NCBI GenBank assembly: GCA_903953455.1
Contig: CAJBJW010000330.1
Span: 1 to 5,746, forward strand
From: an uncultured Pseudomonadota bacterium
GTDB taxonomy: Bacteria > Pseudomonadota > Gammaproteobacteria > Methylococcales > Methylomonadaceae
DNA: 5,746 bases
Direction: 5' to 3'
The notes beneath the pieces were generated by a model. It was given only the letters and a program-made list of their open reading frames with translations. It was not told where the DNA came from and searched no databases. Shown here piece by piece: positions 1 to 5,493 of this stretch (within the stretch, counting starts at the first letter, position 1; each line of letters starts with the position of its first letter). Position numbers and translations under genes: made by a program.

Positions 1-16
1 AACTCAAAGGATTATC

Positions 17-577
17 ATGGCCATTCAAGAAGCGGAATATAAGATCGTCGAAAAAGACGGTTGTTTTGAGTTGCGTGATTATACTGCGCATATTCTTGCG
101 GAAATAATGATTGATGCGCCTTTTGAAAAAGCGGGAAATAAAGCGTTTCATCCGCTTTTTGAGTATATTTCGGGCGCCAATCAGCTAAAAAATACGCTTG
201 AAATGACAGCACCTTTATCTCAGCAGGTGGTCAGTCAACAAATTGAAATGACCGCGCCCGTGAGTCAACAGCGAAAAGAGGGGAAATGGGCAATCAGTTT
301 TATGATGCCCGCGTCGTATACATTTCAAACTCTTCCCGCCCCAACAAATAGCGCAATTCAACTGCGTCAGGTACCAGCACGACGTATCGCGGCAATCACG
401 TACAGTGGTTTTTGGAGCGAAAAAAATTACCTGCGTCATAAAACAAAACTGGAATCATGGATTGCTCAACATTCGTGGCGCGTCACCGGCGAGTCTGTGT
501 GGGCGCGTTACAATTCGCCTTTTACATTGCTGTTTTTTCGACGTAATGAAGTATTGATTCCGGTTGATGTCGATTAG
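17..577 (+). CDS. SOUL family heme-binding-like protein
   Basis: 186 residues, no signal peptide or membrane segment, so probably cytoplasmic. It opens with the family's typical 'EYKIVEKDGCFELRDY' strand. It also carries the SOUL-type 'EMTAP' motif twice (about residues 62-66 and 77-81), then 'ITYSGFWSE' (127-135) and a C-terminal 'ARYNSPFTLLFFRRNEVLIPV' stretch (163-183). Known members (p22HBP/SOUL) bind heme or tetrapyrroles. Bacterial members are mostly uncharacterised, so heme binding here is inferred from family only. The start is supported by AAAGGA at 7-11, six bases before the ATG. The promoter lies outside the window. The gene ends 4 bases from the stop of the convergent 94-residue gene, and I see no clear terminator between them. 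Family assignment is fairly sure; function is not. Confidence 0.88.
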   Translation: MAIQEAEYKIVEKDGCFELRDYTAHILAEIMIDAPFEKAGNKAFHPLFEYISGANQLKNTLEMTAPLSQQVVSQQIEMTAPVSQQRKEGKWAISFMMPASYTFQTLPAPTNSAIQLRQVPARRIAAITYSGFWSEKNYLRHKTKLESWIAQHSWRVTGESVWARYNSPFTLLFFRRNEVLIPVDVD

Positions 578-581
578 TTTA

Positions 582-866
582 TCAATGCGATTCGCTGCGC
601 TGTTTGCGATTTTTCCATTTAGAATAAAAATAAGCACTACTTGAGATCACGCCAGTGACAGTGGCAACACCTGCAATTACTGGTGCTGCGGTAACAATAA
701 GTGGCTCAGATGCAAGTCCCAAGGCCACGCCAATAGCATAAAACCCGCTCGGCTCGGCGTAAGTGGCTCCAATACCAACAATGGCGGAAATAACGGTTGC
801 TGTCATGGCAATATCTTCAGCGCGTTTGGCCACTTTTTCGTGTGTGTGTTCGGTTTGGTCTGTCAT
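582..866 (-). CDS. Small hypothetical protein with two likely membrane segments
   Basis: 94 residues, family not recognised. A polar, charged N-terminus (MTDQTEHTHEKVAKRAED) is followed by two Ala/Gly/Val-rich hydrophobic stretches, roughly residues 19-52 and 56-81. The tail is strongly basic (KWKNRKQRSESH). By the positive-inside rule the tail is probably cytoplasmic, and the two segments would form a hairpin in the inner membrane. No enzymatic motif or conserved Cys/His pattern is visible. The ATG has no good Shine-Dalgarno match (only TTACTATTT precedes it), but an extended -10 element lies just upstream. Composition is like its neighbours. A regulator, holin-like or stress-membrane peptide would all be possible, and I favour none. 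That it is a real gene is likely: uninterrupted frame, convergent fit with the SOUL gene, and membrane-protein composition. Confidence 0.65.
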   Translation of the reverse strand: MTDQTEHTHEKVAKRAEDIAMTATVISAIVGIGATYAEPSGFYAIGVALGLASEPLIVTAAPVIAGVATVTGVISSSAYFYSKWKNRKQRSESH

Positions 867-880
867 AAATAGTAAAGTAA

Positions 881-912
881 GTTATACCAAGTTATTTGCA
901 TCATTTTATCAA
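881..912 (-). promoter_or_regulatory. Putative promoter of the 94-residue gene
   Basis: On the minus strand TGGTATAAC (881-889) is an extended -10 element (TGN-TATAAC). A TTGATA (907-912) lies 20 bases further upstream, which is too long for a standard -35 spacing, so the extended -10 would have to do most of the work. The predicted transcription start is near 874, leaving a leader of fewer than 10 bases. This agrees with the missing Shine-Dalgarno sequence. Confidence 0.4.
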
Positions 913-1151
913 AAAATGGCTGCTAATTTAAAAATCTTCAAAAAATCACATTTCATTTTCGGCGTTTCTTTTGGTTGTTTTTGTAAAGTAGCTGATATCC
1001 ATATTCATTTCTTCATTTTGTGCTGAATTGATATTTGGCGGCAACAAGGGTGGATTTCTTCAAACACTAAAAAAAGCATTATTAGTAATACTGGAAGGCC
1101 TTTTTTATGTCTAACACCTTATTTTTTAAACGCTAAAAAAATTCTATTTCT

Positions 1152-1169
1152 ATTAACCTAACAGTTAAT
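1152..1169. repeat. Inverted repeat ATTAAC-N6-GTTAAT
   Basis: Perfect 6-bp arms separated by 6 bases, a spacing suited to a dimeric helix-turn-helix regulator. It lies 20 bases upstream of the CRP-like palindrome. The overlapping 9-mer CTAACAGTT (1158-1166) recurs in inverted orientation as AACTGTTAG (1251-1259), just downstream of the putative -10. The region is AT-rich, so chance is possible. Confidence 0.3.
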
Positions 1170-1188
1170 TAGAGAAATTCAATCCCTA

Positions 1189-1214
1189 AAAAGTGTGAAC
1201 TGCGTCACACTTTT
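1189..1214. promoter_or_regulatory. Perfect CRP (cAMP receptor protein)-type operator
   Basis: A perfect palindrome with 10-bp arms, AAAAGTGTGA (1189-1198) and TCACACTTTT (1205-1214), around ACTGCG. The core TGTGA-N6-TCACA is the textbook CRP/Vfr consensus, and the flanking A/T bases also fit the extended consensus. Its centre (1201.5) is about 46 bases upstream of the start predicted from the adjacent promoter, and its right end overlaps the -35. This is near but not exactly the class II activator position (-41.5), so activation and repression both remain possible. The cyclase downstream would make the CRP ligand. Confidence 0.75.
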
Positions 1215-1240
1215 GACGCAAAGTCCTCATTTTCCACAAT
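1213..1240 (+). promoter_or_regulatory. Putative cyclase promoter
   Basis: TTGACG (1213-1218, 5 of 6 consensus bases) and CACAAT (1235-1240, 4 of 6) are separated by 16 bases. The weak -10 is typical of a promoter that needs an activator, and the -35 overlaps the end of the CRP-like site. The predicted start is near 1247, giving a leader of about 127 bases before the cyclase ATG. Confidence 0.4.
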
Positions 1241-1373
1241 AGAACCGTTAAACTGTTAGCGGATGTAACGACAAGAAATACACCCGATTTATTAATCATC
1301 GCGTAGTCTTTTTATCGTTCATTCCAAAAATAATGGAACTTATGGACGCTTAGTAAATGAGATTTAACGAAAA

Positions 1374-3044
1374 ATGCCTAAAAAACTGACTTTAAAATTC
1401 ACGCTAATTTCTGCATTTTGTGGATTATCGTTAATAGGCTCTATTGTTTTAACGGTTATTACCTCGTATGAAGTAAAAGACTTTATTCGTGAGCAATTAC
1501 GCCTTCGTATCACCGATACGGCAAATATCATCGCATCGCAAATTGACGGTGAATTGCATCAACGTGTTCAACGCGTTGAGGACGATAATAGTGATGCCTA
1601 TTTACAGCTTAAAAATACCATACAAGTTATGCGTAAGCACGGTACGGGCATCGCCAATGCTTACACGATGCGCAAACAAGCCAATGGCGAGTTTACCTTT
1701 ATTGTGGATGGCTCGGCAAAAGATCAAAACGCAACAGGTGATATTTATCCGCAATCATCGGTTACATCGGTACTGGCCAGTGCGTTAAACGCTGATTTGG
1801 TGGATAAATCGCCACGCAGTGAGAGTGATATTTATCAAGATGATTGGGGCGTTTGGCTTTCTGCTTATGCGCCTATTTTTACGAAATCAGGACAATTTGA
1901 TGGCATTGTGGGGATTGATGTTTCAGCGCAAAGTATTCAAGAACAAGAATTTAAGTATATTGCAACGATTGCGTCTATCTCATTGGTGTGCATTTTTTCA
2001 ATGATGCCGCTGGGTTTTGTTTTTGCTAGTCGCATTCGTCGTCCTTTGGAACAGCTCACCACTGAAATGGAGAAAATTGGTCGCTTTGAGCTCGAGGACG
2101 AAATTTTTGTATCGACGCGCATTTATGAAATCAACAGGATGGTACAGCGACTTGAGAGTATGCGGCGGGGGCTTCGGTCTTTTAAAAAATACGTGCCTTC
2201 GGATTTGGTTCGTGATTTGATTGAATTGGGACGCGATGCGAATTTGGGCGGTGAAAAAAAGAATTTAACTATCTTTTTTTCCGATATTGCGAATTTCACT
2301 TCTATTTCAGAGCGATTAGAACCTGAAAAGTTGGTTGGTTTTTTAGGTGAATATTTGACACTGATGAATGACAGCTTGTCTGAAAATCAAGCAACGGTGG
2401 ATAAATATATCGGTGATTCGGTGATGGCTTTTTGGGGTGCGCCTCGCAACGTAGAGAATCCCGCAACAAAATCATGTCATGCGGCATTGGAATGTCAGCG
2501 AAAAATTCGCGTATTAAGCCATAAATGGAAATCGAAAGGACTCGACTTTGAGTTTAAAACCCGAATTGGCATTCATACGGGGGATGTCATTGTGGGAAAT
2601 ATTGGTTCTGAAGCGCGGATGAACTATACCATTATTGGCGATAATGTGAATTTGGCTAGTCGCATTGAATCCGCTAATAAATTTTATAGAACCTCTATTC
2701 TTGTCAGTGAAACCACGCATCAACAAGCAAAGCAACGTTTTGTCATGCGACTGATTGATTTCGCTGTTTTAAATGGCAAATCAACGCCTATTCGGCTTTA
2801 TGAATTAGTTGGGCATAAAGGCGAGGTGAATAAAGGTCAGCTTTATCAAATTGAGTTATATGAAAAAGCGTTTCGTTTATACACAGACAAAAAGTTTTCG
2901 ATTGCGATATGGTTATTAAATAGGTTGCTTAAAAAAAATCCATTCGATTACGCCGCGTATTTATTACGCGAGCGCTGTGAAAAATATCAACGTCATGCGC
3001 CAAGTGAAGATTGGCAAGGGGAGTATATTTTAGAGGTAAAATAA
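1374..3044 (+). CDS. Membrane-bound class III (IIIb-like) adenylyl cyclase
   Basis: 556 residues; predicted to convert ATP to cAMP and pyrophosphate at the inner membrane. Order: membrane segment about 8-30; periplasmic sensor about 31-195, resembling a Cache domain ('DDWGVWLSAYAPIF...GIVGIDVSA'); second membrane segment about 196-218; HAMP-like linker to about 265; catalytic domain about 295-450. Metal-binding aspartates are D304 (FFSDIANF) and D348 (KYIGDSVMAFWG). K344 and T419 occupy the base-selecting positions, and N426 and R430 the transition-state positions (GDNVNLASR). The Lys/Thr pair indicates ATP specificity and is the mark of class IIIb cyclases, several of which respond to bicarbonate. 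The tail (about 485-556) looks like a TPR-type helical extension common in these cyclases. The ribosome site is weak: GAG at 1359-1361, 12 bases from the ATG. Likely transcribed alone, probably under CRP. Confidence 0.93.
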   Translation: MPKKLTLKFTLISAFCGLSLIGSIVLTVITSYEVKDFIREQLRLRITDTANIIASQIDGELHQRVQRVEDDNSDAYLQLKNTIQVMRKHGTGIANAYTMRKQANGEFTFIVDGSAKDQNATGDIYPQSSVTSVLASALNADLVDKSPRSESDIYQDDWGVWLSAYAPIFTKSGQFDGIVGIDVSAQSIQEQEFKYIATIASISLVCIFSMMPLGFVFASRIRRPLEQLTTEMEKIGRFELEDEIFVSTRIYEINRMVQRLESMRRGLRSFKKYVPSDLVRDLIELGRDANLGGEKKNLTIFFSDIANFTSISERLEPEKLVGFLGEYLTLMNDSLSENQATVDKYIGDSVMAFWGAPRNVENPATKSCHAALECQRKIRVLSHKWKSKGLDFEFKTRIGIHTGDVIVGNIGSEARMNYTIIGDNVNLASRIESANKFYRTSILVSETTHQQAKQRFVMRLIDFAVLNGKSTPIRLYELVGHKGEVNKGQLYQIELYEKAFRLYTDKKFSIAIWLLNRLLKKNPFDYAAYLLRERCEKYQRHAPSEDWQGEYILEVK

Positions 3045-3055
3045 TGCGTAAAAAA

Positions 3056-3085
3056 TGACCGTTCTTTGAACAATAACGCTATAAT
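3056..3085 (+). promoter_or_regulatory. Promoter of the small basic protein gene
   Basis: A perfect TATAAT (3080-3085) lies in the gap after the cyclase stop. The best -35 match is only partial (TGACCG region at 3056-3061, about 18 bases upstream). The predicted start is near 3091, leaving a leader of about 30 bases. The gene therefore has its own promoter rather than depending on the cyclase transcript. Confidence 0.6.
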
Positions 3086-3110
3086 TAGTATGCGTTTTTT
3101 ATACATCATT

Positions 3111-3117
3111 AAAGAGG
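3111..3117 (+). promoter_or_regulatory. Ribosome binding site that fixes the start at 3123
   Basis: AAAGAGG lies 5 bases before the ATG at 3123. In-frame ATG codons upstream (3066 and 3090) have no such site, and 3066 lies upstream of the predicted -10. The start at 3123 (MSKKKAKK) is therefore preferred. Confidence 0.75.
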
Positions 3118-3122
3118 TTTTT

Positions 3123-3326
3123 ATGTCGAAGAAAAAAGCAAAAAAATTAGCAGCCATTGAATTGCCCAGTACATTCAATTCATCAGTGCAAAATCCGGTT
3201 GCAAAATTTGCACATCATTTTAATAACGCTGTATTTTTCCGTGATCGCACCGCGTATTCACGCAAAAACAAACACCAAGGCACAGAGCCTTTCTCTCTCT
3301 ATTTACACGCAGTCGTGACATTATAG
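3123..3326 (+). CDS. Small basic protein, candidate ArfA-like ribosome rescue factor
   Basis: 67 codons. Lysine-rich start (MSKKKAKK), a middle 'NPVAKFAHHFNNAVFFRDR', then 'YSRKNKHQG' (residues 45-53) and a hydrophobic end 'SLYLHAVVTL' (58-67). Y-x-R-K-x-K-H matches the basic segment of E. coli ArfA (YMRKGKH), which reaches into the mRNA channel of stalled ribosomes. ArfA also has a hydrophobic tail that is lost when its mRNA is truncated. Here too codons from about 55 onward lie in a strong hairpin (3285-3338), so cleavage in its 5' arm would yield a non-stop message and a product ending near residue 57. Similarity is limited to this motif and the layout; it lacks ArfA's 'DPLFRQRV' segment. 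It may instead belong to an uncharacterised small-protein family. Monocistronic with its own promoter, convergent with radA. That it is a gene is likely; rescue function is a hypothesis. Confidence 0.72.
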   Translation: MSKKKAKKLAAIELPSTFNSSVQNPVAKFAHHFNNAVFFRDRTAYSRKNKHQGTEPFSLYLHAVVTL

Positions 3327-3338
3327 AGAGAAAGGTTC
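3285..3338 (+). terminator. Long hairpin covering the 3' end and stop codon of the small gene
   Basis: CCTTTCTCTCT (3288-3298) pairs perfectly with AGAGAGAAAGG (3325-3335). G-A-G (3285-3287) extends the stem against T-T-C (3336-3338) with one G-U pair. A nested hairpin CACG-CAGT-CGTG (3306-3317) caps it. Weaker, bulged pairing can continue to about 3277/3346, next to a T-run (3345-3349). The stop codon TAG (3324-3326) overlaps the 3' arm. It could act as an intrinsic terminator, as an RNase III site, or both. On the minus strand no T-run follows closely, so it is a poor terminator for radA. Confidence 0.7.
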
Positions 3339-3357
3339 AGGCACTTTTTAGCTAATT

Positions 3358-4734
3358 TCAAATTTCAAACAAAATATCCAGCATTTCCATTAACGTCGTC
3401 ACGCCATAGATAGTCAAACCGGGAATGGCATTTTTGGGCGCATTGGCTTTGGGAATGACTGCTTTTTTAAATCCATGTTTAGCGGCATCATTTAAACGCG
3501 CATGACCGTTTGCCACAGGCCGAATCTCTCCATTGAGTCCCAATTCACCAAAGAAAAATGCCTCTTGCGATACCACTTTGTTTCGCAAACTCGACACGAC
3601 ACAGGCCACAATGGCGAGATCAGAACTGGTTTCACTAACGCGAATACCACCGACAACGTTGGCGTAAATTTCATCACTCGCTGTTGACAGTCCGCCATGG
3701 CGCGACAGCACCGCAAGCAACATGGCAAGGCGATTTTGATCAAGTCCTACCGCTAACCGACGCGGATTACCGTATTGGCAATCGGTGACTAAGGCTTGTA
3801 TTTCAACAAGTAAAGGACGCGTCCCTTCCCAAAGGACGGTAACAACGCTACCTGACGAGGGCGTTTCAGCGCGATTTAAGAACATTGCAGACGGATTTTT
3901 CACTTCTTTGAGGCCTGAGCCGTCCATTGCAAAAAAACCTAATTCCCCAACACTGCCAAAACGATTTTTATCCGCGCGTAGGACGCGATAACGCGCATCA
4001 TCTGTTGAAGCAAGCATCACTTGTGTATCGACAATGTGACTCAGTGTCATCGGGCCTGCGAGTGAATGATCTTTGGTGACGTGACCGACCATAAAAATTG
4101 ATACATTATGCTGCTTGGCATATTGCGTGAGATAACTGGCAGATTCACGCACTTGCGACACACTGCCGGCAGCTGATTCGCAGTGCGGTGCGTACATGAC
4201 TTGAATCGAGTCAATGACAAGCATTTGTGGTGCAATATCATTTAAGACATCGCAAATGCGCTCCACAGACGTTTCAGCGAGCATGAGAATTTTATCAGCG
4301 GGTAATTTCAACCGATTGGCGCGTTCTGCAATTTGCTGAAGGGATTCTTCACCCGATACATATAAGACTGAAATATCGCGTGCCGCAATGTTTGCAATGG
4401 CTTGAAGCAAAAGCGTACTTTTTCCCGCACCCGGTGCACCGCCAATTAATACCACACTGCCGCGAACAATGCCGCCACCTAAAACACGATCAAATTCAGA
4501 AATTCCGCTGGAAATGCGCTCCGCTTGTGATAAATTGACCTCAGATAAACGTTTTACTTCAGAGCGATTGCCTGCGTAGCCGCTGCTTGATGGGTGCTTT
4601 TCTAAGGCGGCAGGCGCAAGGCGAACCTCTTTAATAGTGTTCCATTCGCCACAACTCGCACATTGTCCATTCCAGCGTGGATAATCCGCGCCACATTGAT
4701 CGCAGACGAAAGCGGTTTTTGTTTTTTTGCTCAT
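3358..4734 (-). CDS. radA: DNA repair protein RadA
   Basis: 458 residues, the usual length. RadA is a RecA-related ATPase that promotes branch migration of recombination intermediates and helps repair and restart of broken forks. Domains: C4 zinc finger (C11, C14, C25, C28: CDQCG...CASCG); ATPase core with Walker A GGAPGAGKST (98-107, K105) and Walker B LVIDS (D175); the RadA-specific KNRFG motif (256-260); C-terminal Lon-like domain (about 290-458, with 'LWEGTRPLLVEIQALV' and 'GELGLNGEIRPV') that serves as a scaffold rather than a protease. All key residues are intact. The start is set by the conserved MSKKTKTAFVCDQCG, although only CTCTCC precedes it and no Shine-Dalgarno site is present. 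An in-frame stop four codons further upstream rules out a longer form. Divergent from adk and convergent with the small basic gene. Confidence 0.98.
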   Translation of the reverse strand: MSKKTKTAFVCDQCGADYPRWNGQCASCGEWNTIKEVRLAPAALEKHPSSSGYAGNRSEVKRLSEVNLSQAERISSGISEFDRVLGGGIVRGSVVLIGGAPGAGKSTLLLQAIANIAARDISVLYVSGEESLQQIAERANRLKLPADKILMLAETSVERICDVLNDIAPQMLVIDSIQVMYAPHCESAAGSVSQVRESASYLTQYAKQHNVSIFMVGHVTKDHSLAGPMTLSHIVDTQVMLASTDDARYRVLRADKNRFGSVGELGFFAMDGSGLKEVKNPSAMFLNRAETPSSGSVVTVLWEGTRPLLVEIQALVTDCQYGNPRRLAVGLDQNRLAMLLAVLSRHGGLSTASDEIYANVVGGIRVSETSSDLAIVACVVSSLRNKVVSQEAFFFGELGLNGEIRPVANGHARLNDAAKHGFKKAVIPKANAPKNAIPGLTIYGVTTLMEMLDILFEI

Positions 4735-4782
4735 GGAGAGAATTCGTTAGATTAAGCGTATTTTTAACAAGAGTTTAGCGCA

Positions 4783-4814
4783 ATTATACGATAAAATGCT
4801 TTATCATTTGTCAA
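4783..4814 (-). promoter_or_regulatory. Putative radA promoter with long spacer and internal dyad
   Basis: On the minus strand a perfect TTGACA (4809-4814) and a perfect TATAAT (4783-4788) are separated by 20 bases, 3 more than optimal. The inverted repeat GATAAA-N4-TTTATC (4790-4805) sits almost exactly in that spacer. The predicted start is near 4776, giving a leader of about 40 bases. An over-long spacer with an internal dyad is the layout of MerR-family-controlled promoters, but the AT-rich dyad may be chance. Confidence 0.45.
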
Positions 4815-4850
4815 TTTTCCATTTTTCAGCACAGACGTTGGAGTTTATTC

Positions 4851-5489
4851 ATGCACATTATTTTGTTAGGCGGCCCCGGTTCAGGTAAAGGCACGCAAGC
4901 GCAGTTTATTACCGAAAAGTATCGTATTCCTCAAATCTCCACAGGCGACATGCTACGTGCTGCGGTGCGTGAAGGATCACCTTTAGGGGTTGAAGCAAAA
5001 AAAGTCATGGATGCGGGCGGTCTTGTGTCTGATGATATTATTTTAGGGTTAATTAAAGAGCGTATTAAACACGATGATTGCGTGAACGGCTTTTTGCTCG
5101 ATGGTTTTCCACGCACGATTGTGCAGGCGGAAGGCTTGAAAAAAATGGGCGTGGTGATTGATACGGTCATTGAAATTGATGTGTCGGATGAACAAATTGT
5201 CACGCGCATGGCTGGGCGTCGCGTGCATACGCAATCAGGTCGTAGCTATCACGTTCAATTCAATCCGCCTAAAGTTGAAGGGATTGACGATTTAACAGGT
5301 GAGGCGTTAATTCAACGTGATGATGATAAAGAAGAAACTGTGCGTAAACGTTTAGCGGTTTATCATGAGCAAACCAAGCCTTTAGTGGATTATTACGCCG
5401 CACCTGAGCAACATGTCAAATTCAGCTCAATCAAAGGTGTTGGCAGTGTCGACGAAATTTCAGCGAAAATTTTTGCAATATTAGGATAG
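4851..5489 (+). CDS. adk: Adenylate kinase
   Basis: 212 residues, long-form enzyme catalysing ATP + AMP = 2 ADP in the cytoplasm. P-loop GGPGSGKGT (7-15, K13); AMP-binding 'STGDMLRAAV' (30-39); 'DGFPRT' (84-89) with R88; then 'GRRVHTQSGRSYHVQFNPPKVEG' opening the LID domain, which has no zinc-binding cysteines, as in E. coli; and 'RDDDKEETVRKRL' (156-168). The P-loop differs from E. coli (GAPGAGKGT) at two small residues, which is within family range. The ribosome site GGAG (4840-4843) is 7 bases before the ATG. The + strand promoter is unclear; TTAACA (4765-4770) followed by TATACG is the best candidate and overlaps the radA control region. leuC follows after 4 bases, so the two are likely cotranscribed. 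Confidence 0.99.
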   Translation: MHIILLGGPGSGKGTQAQFITEKYRIPQISTGDMLRAAVREGSPLGVEAKKVMDAGGLVSDDIILGLIKERIKHDDCVNGFLLDGFPRTIVQAEGLKKMGVVIDTVIEIDVSDEQIVTRMAGRRVHTQSGRSYHVQFNPPKVEGIDDLTGEALIQRDDDKEETVRKRLAVYHEQTKPLVDYYAAPEQHVKFSSIKGVGSVDEISAKIFAILG

Positions 5490-5493
5490 GAAA

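Larger units (their letters stand above)
867..1373. other. 507-bp intergenic regulatory region
   Basis: AT-rich, gene-poor stretch between the divergent 94-residue gene and the cyclase. From left to right it holds the minus-strand promoter (881-912) and about 150 bases with nothing I can support. Next come an A-run/T-run pair around a 9-codon mini-ORF with a fair ribosome site (1093-1136), a 6-6-6 inverted repeat (1152-1169), the CRP-like palindrome (1189-1214), and a probable cyclase promoter (1213-1240). About 130 bases of apparently untranslated leader then run up to the cyclase start. I see no convincing protein gene longer than a few codons and no tRNA-like fold. Confidence 0.6.

Noticed and set aside
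201..260. Doubled 'EMTAP' motif in the SOUL protein as a recent duplication
   Set aside because: Two copies of this motif are a common feature of bacterial SOUL proteins, and the DNA of the two copies is not especially alike.
215..439. Minus-strand frame inside the SOUL gene
   Set aside because: Antisense shadow of a well-supported gene, with a Cys/His-rich nonsense-like product and no ribosome site.
763..1026. 87-codon + strand reading frame over the start of the 94-residue gene and the intergenic region
   Set aside because: Its first third is antisense to a better gene, it has no ribosome site, and the translated product is a low-complexity hydrophobic mix with no family resemblance.
1069..1106. 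A-run and T-run flanking GC and GCC, resembling an intrinsic terminator
   Set aside because: The pairing needs a bulge, the stem is nearly all A-T, and no + strand gene precedes it that would need termination.
1186..1299. 37-codon minus-strand frame across the CRP site
   Set aside because: No ribosome site, lies over regulatory DNA, and no recognisable product.
3066..3122. Longer start for the small basic protein
   Set aside because: The extra N-terminus would be encoded across the TATAAT promoter, and the only good ribosome site serves the ATG at 3123.
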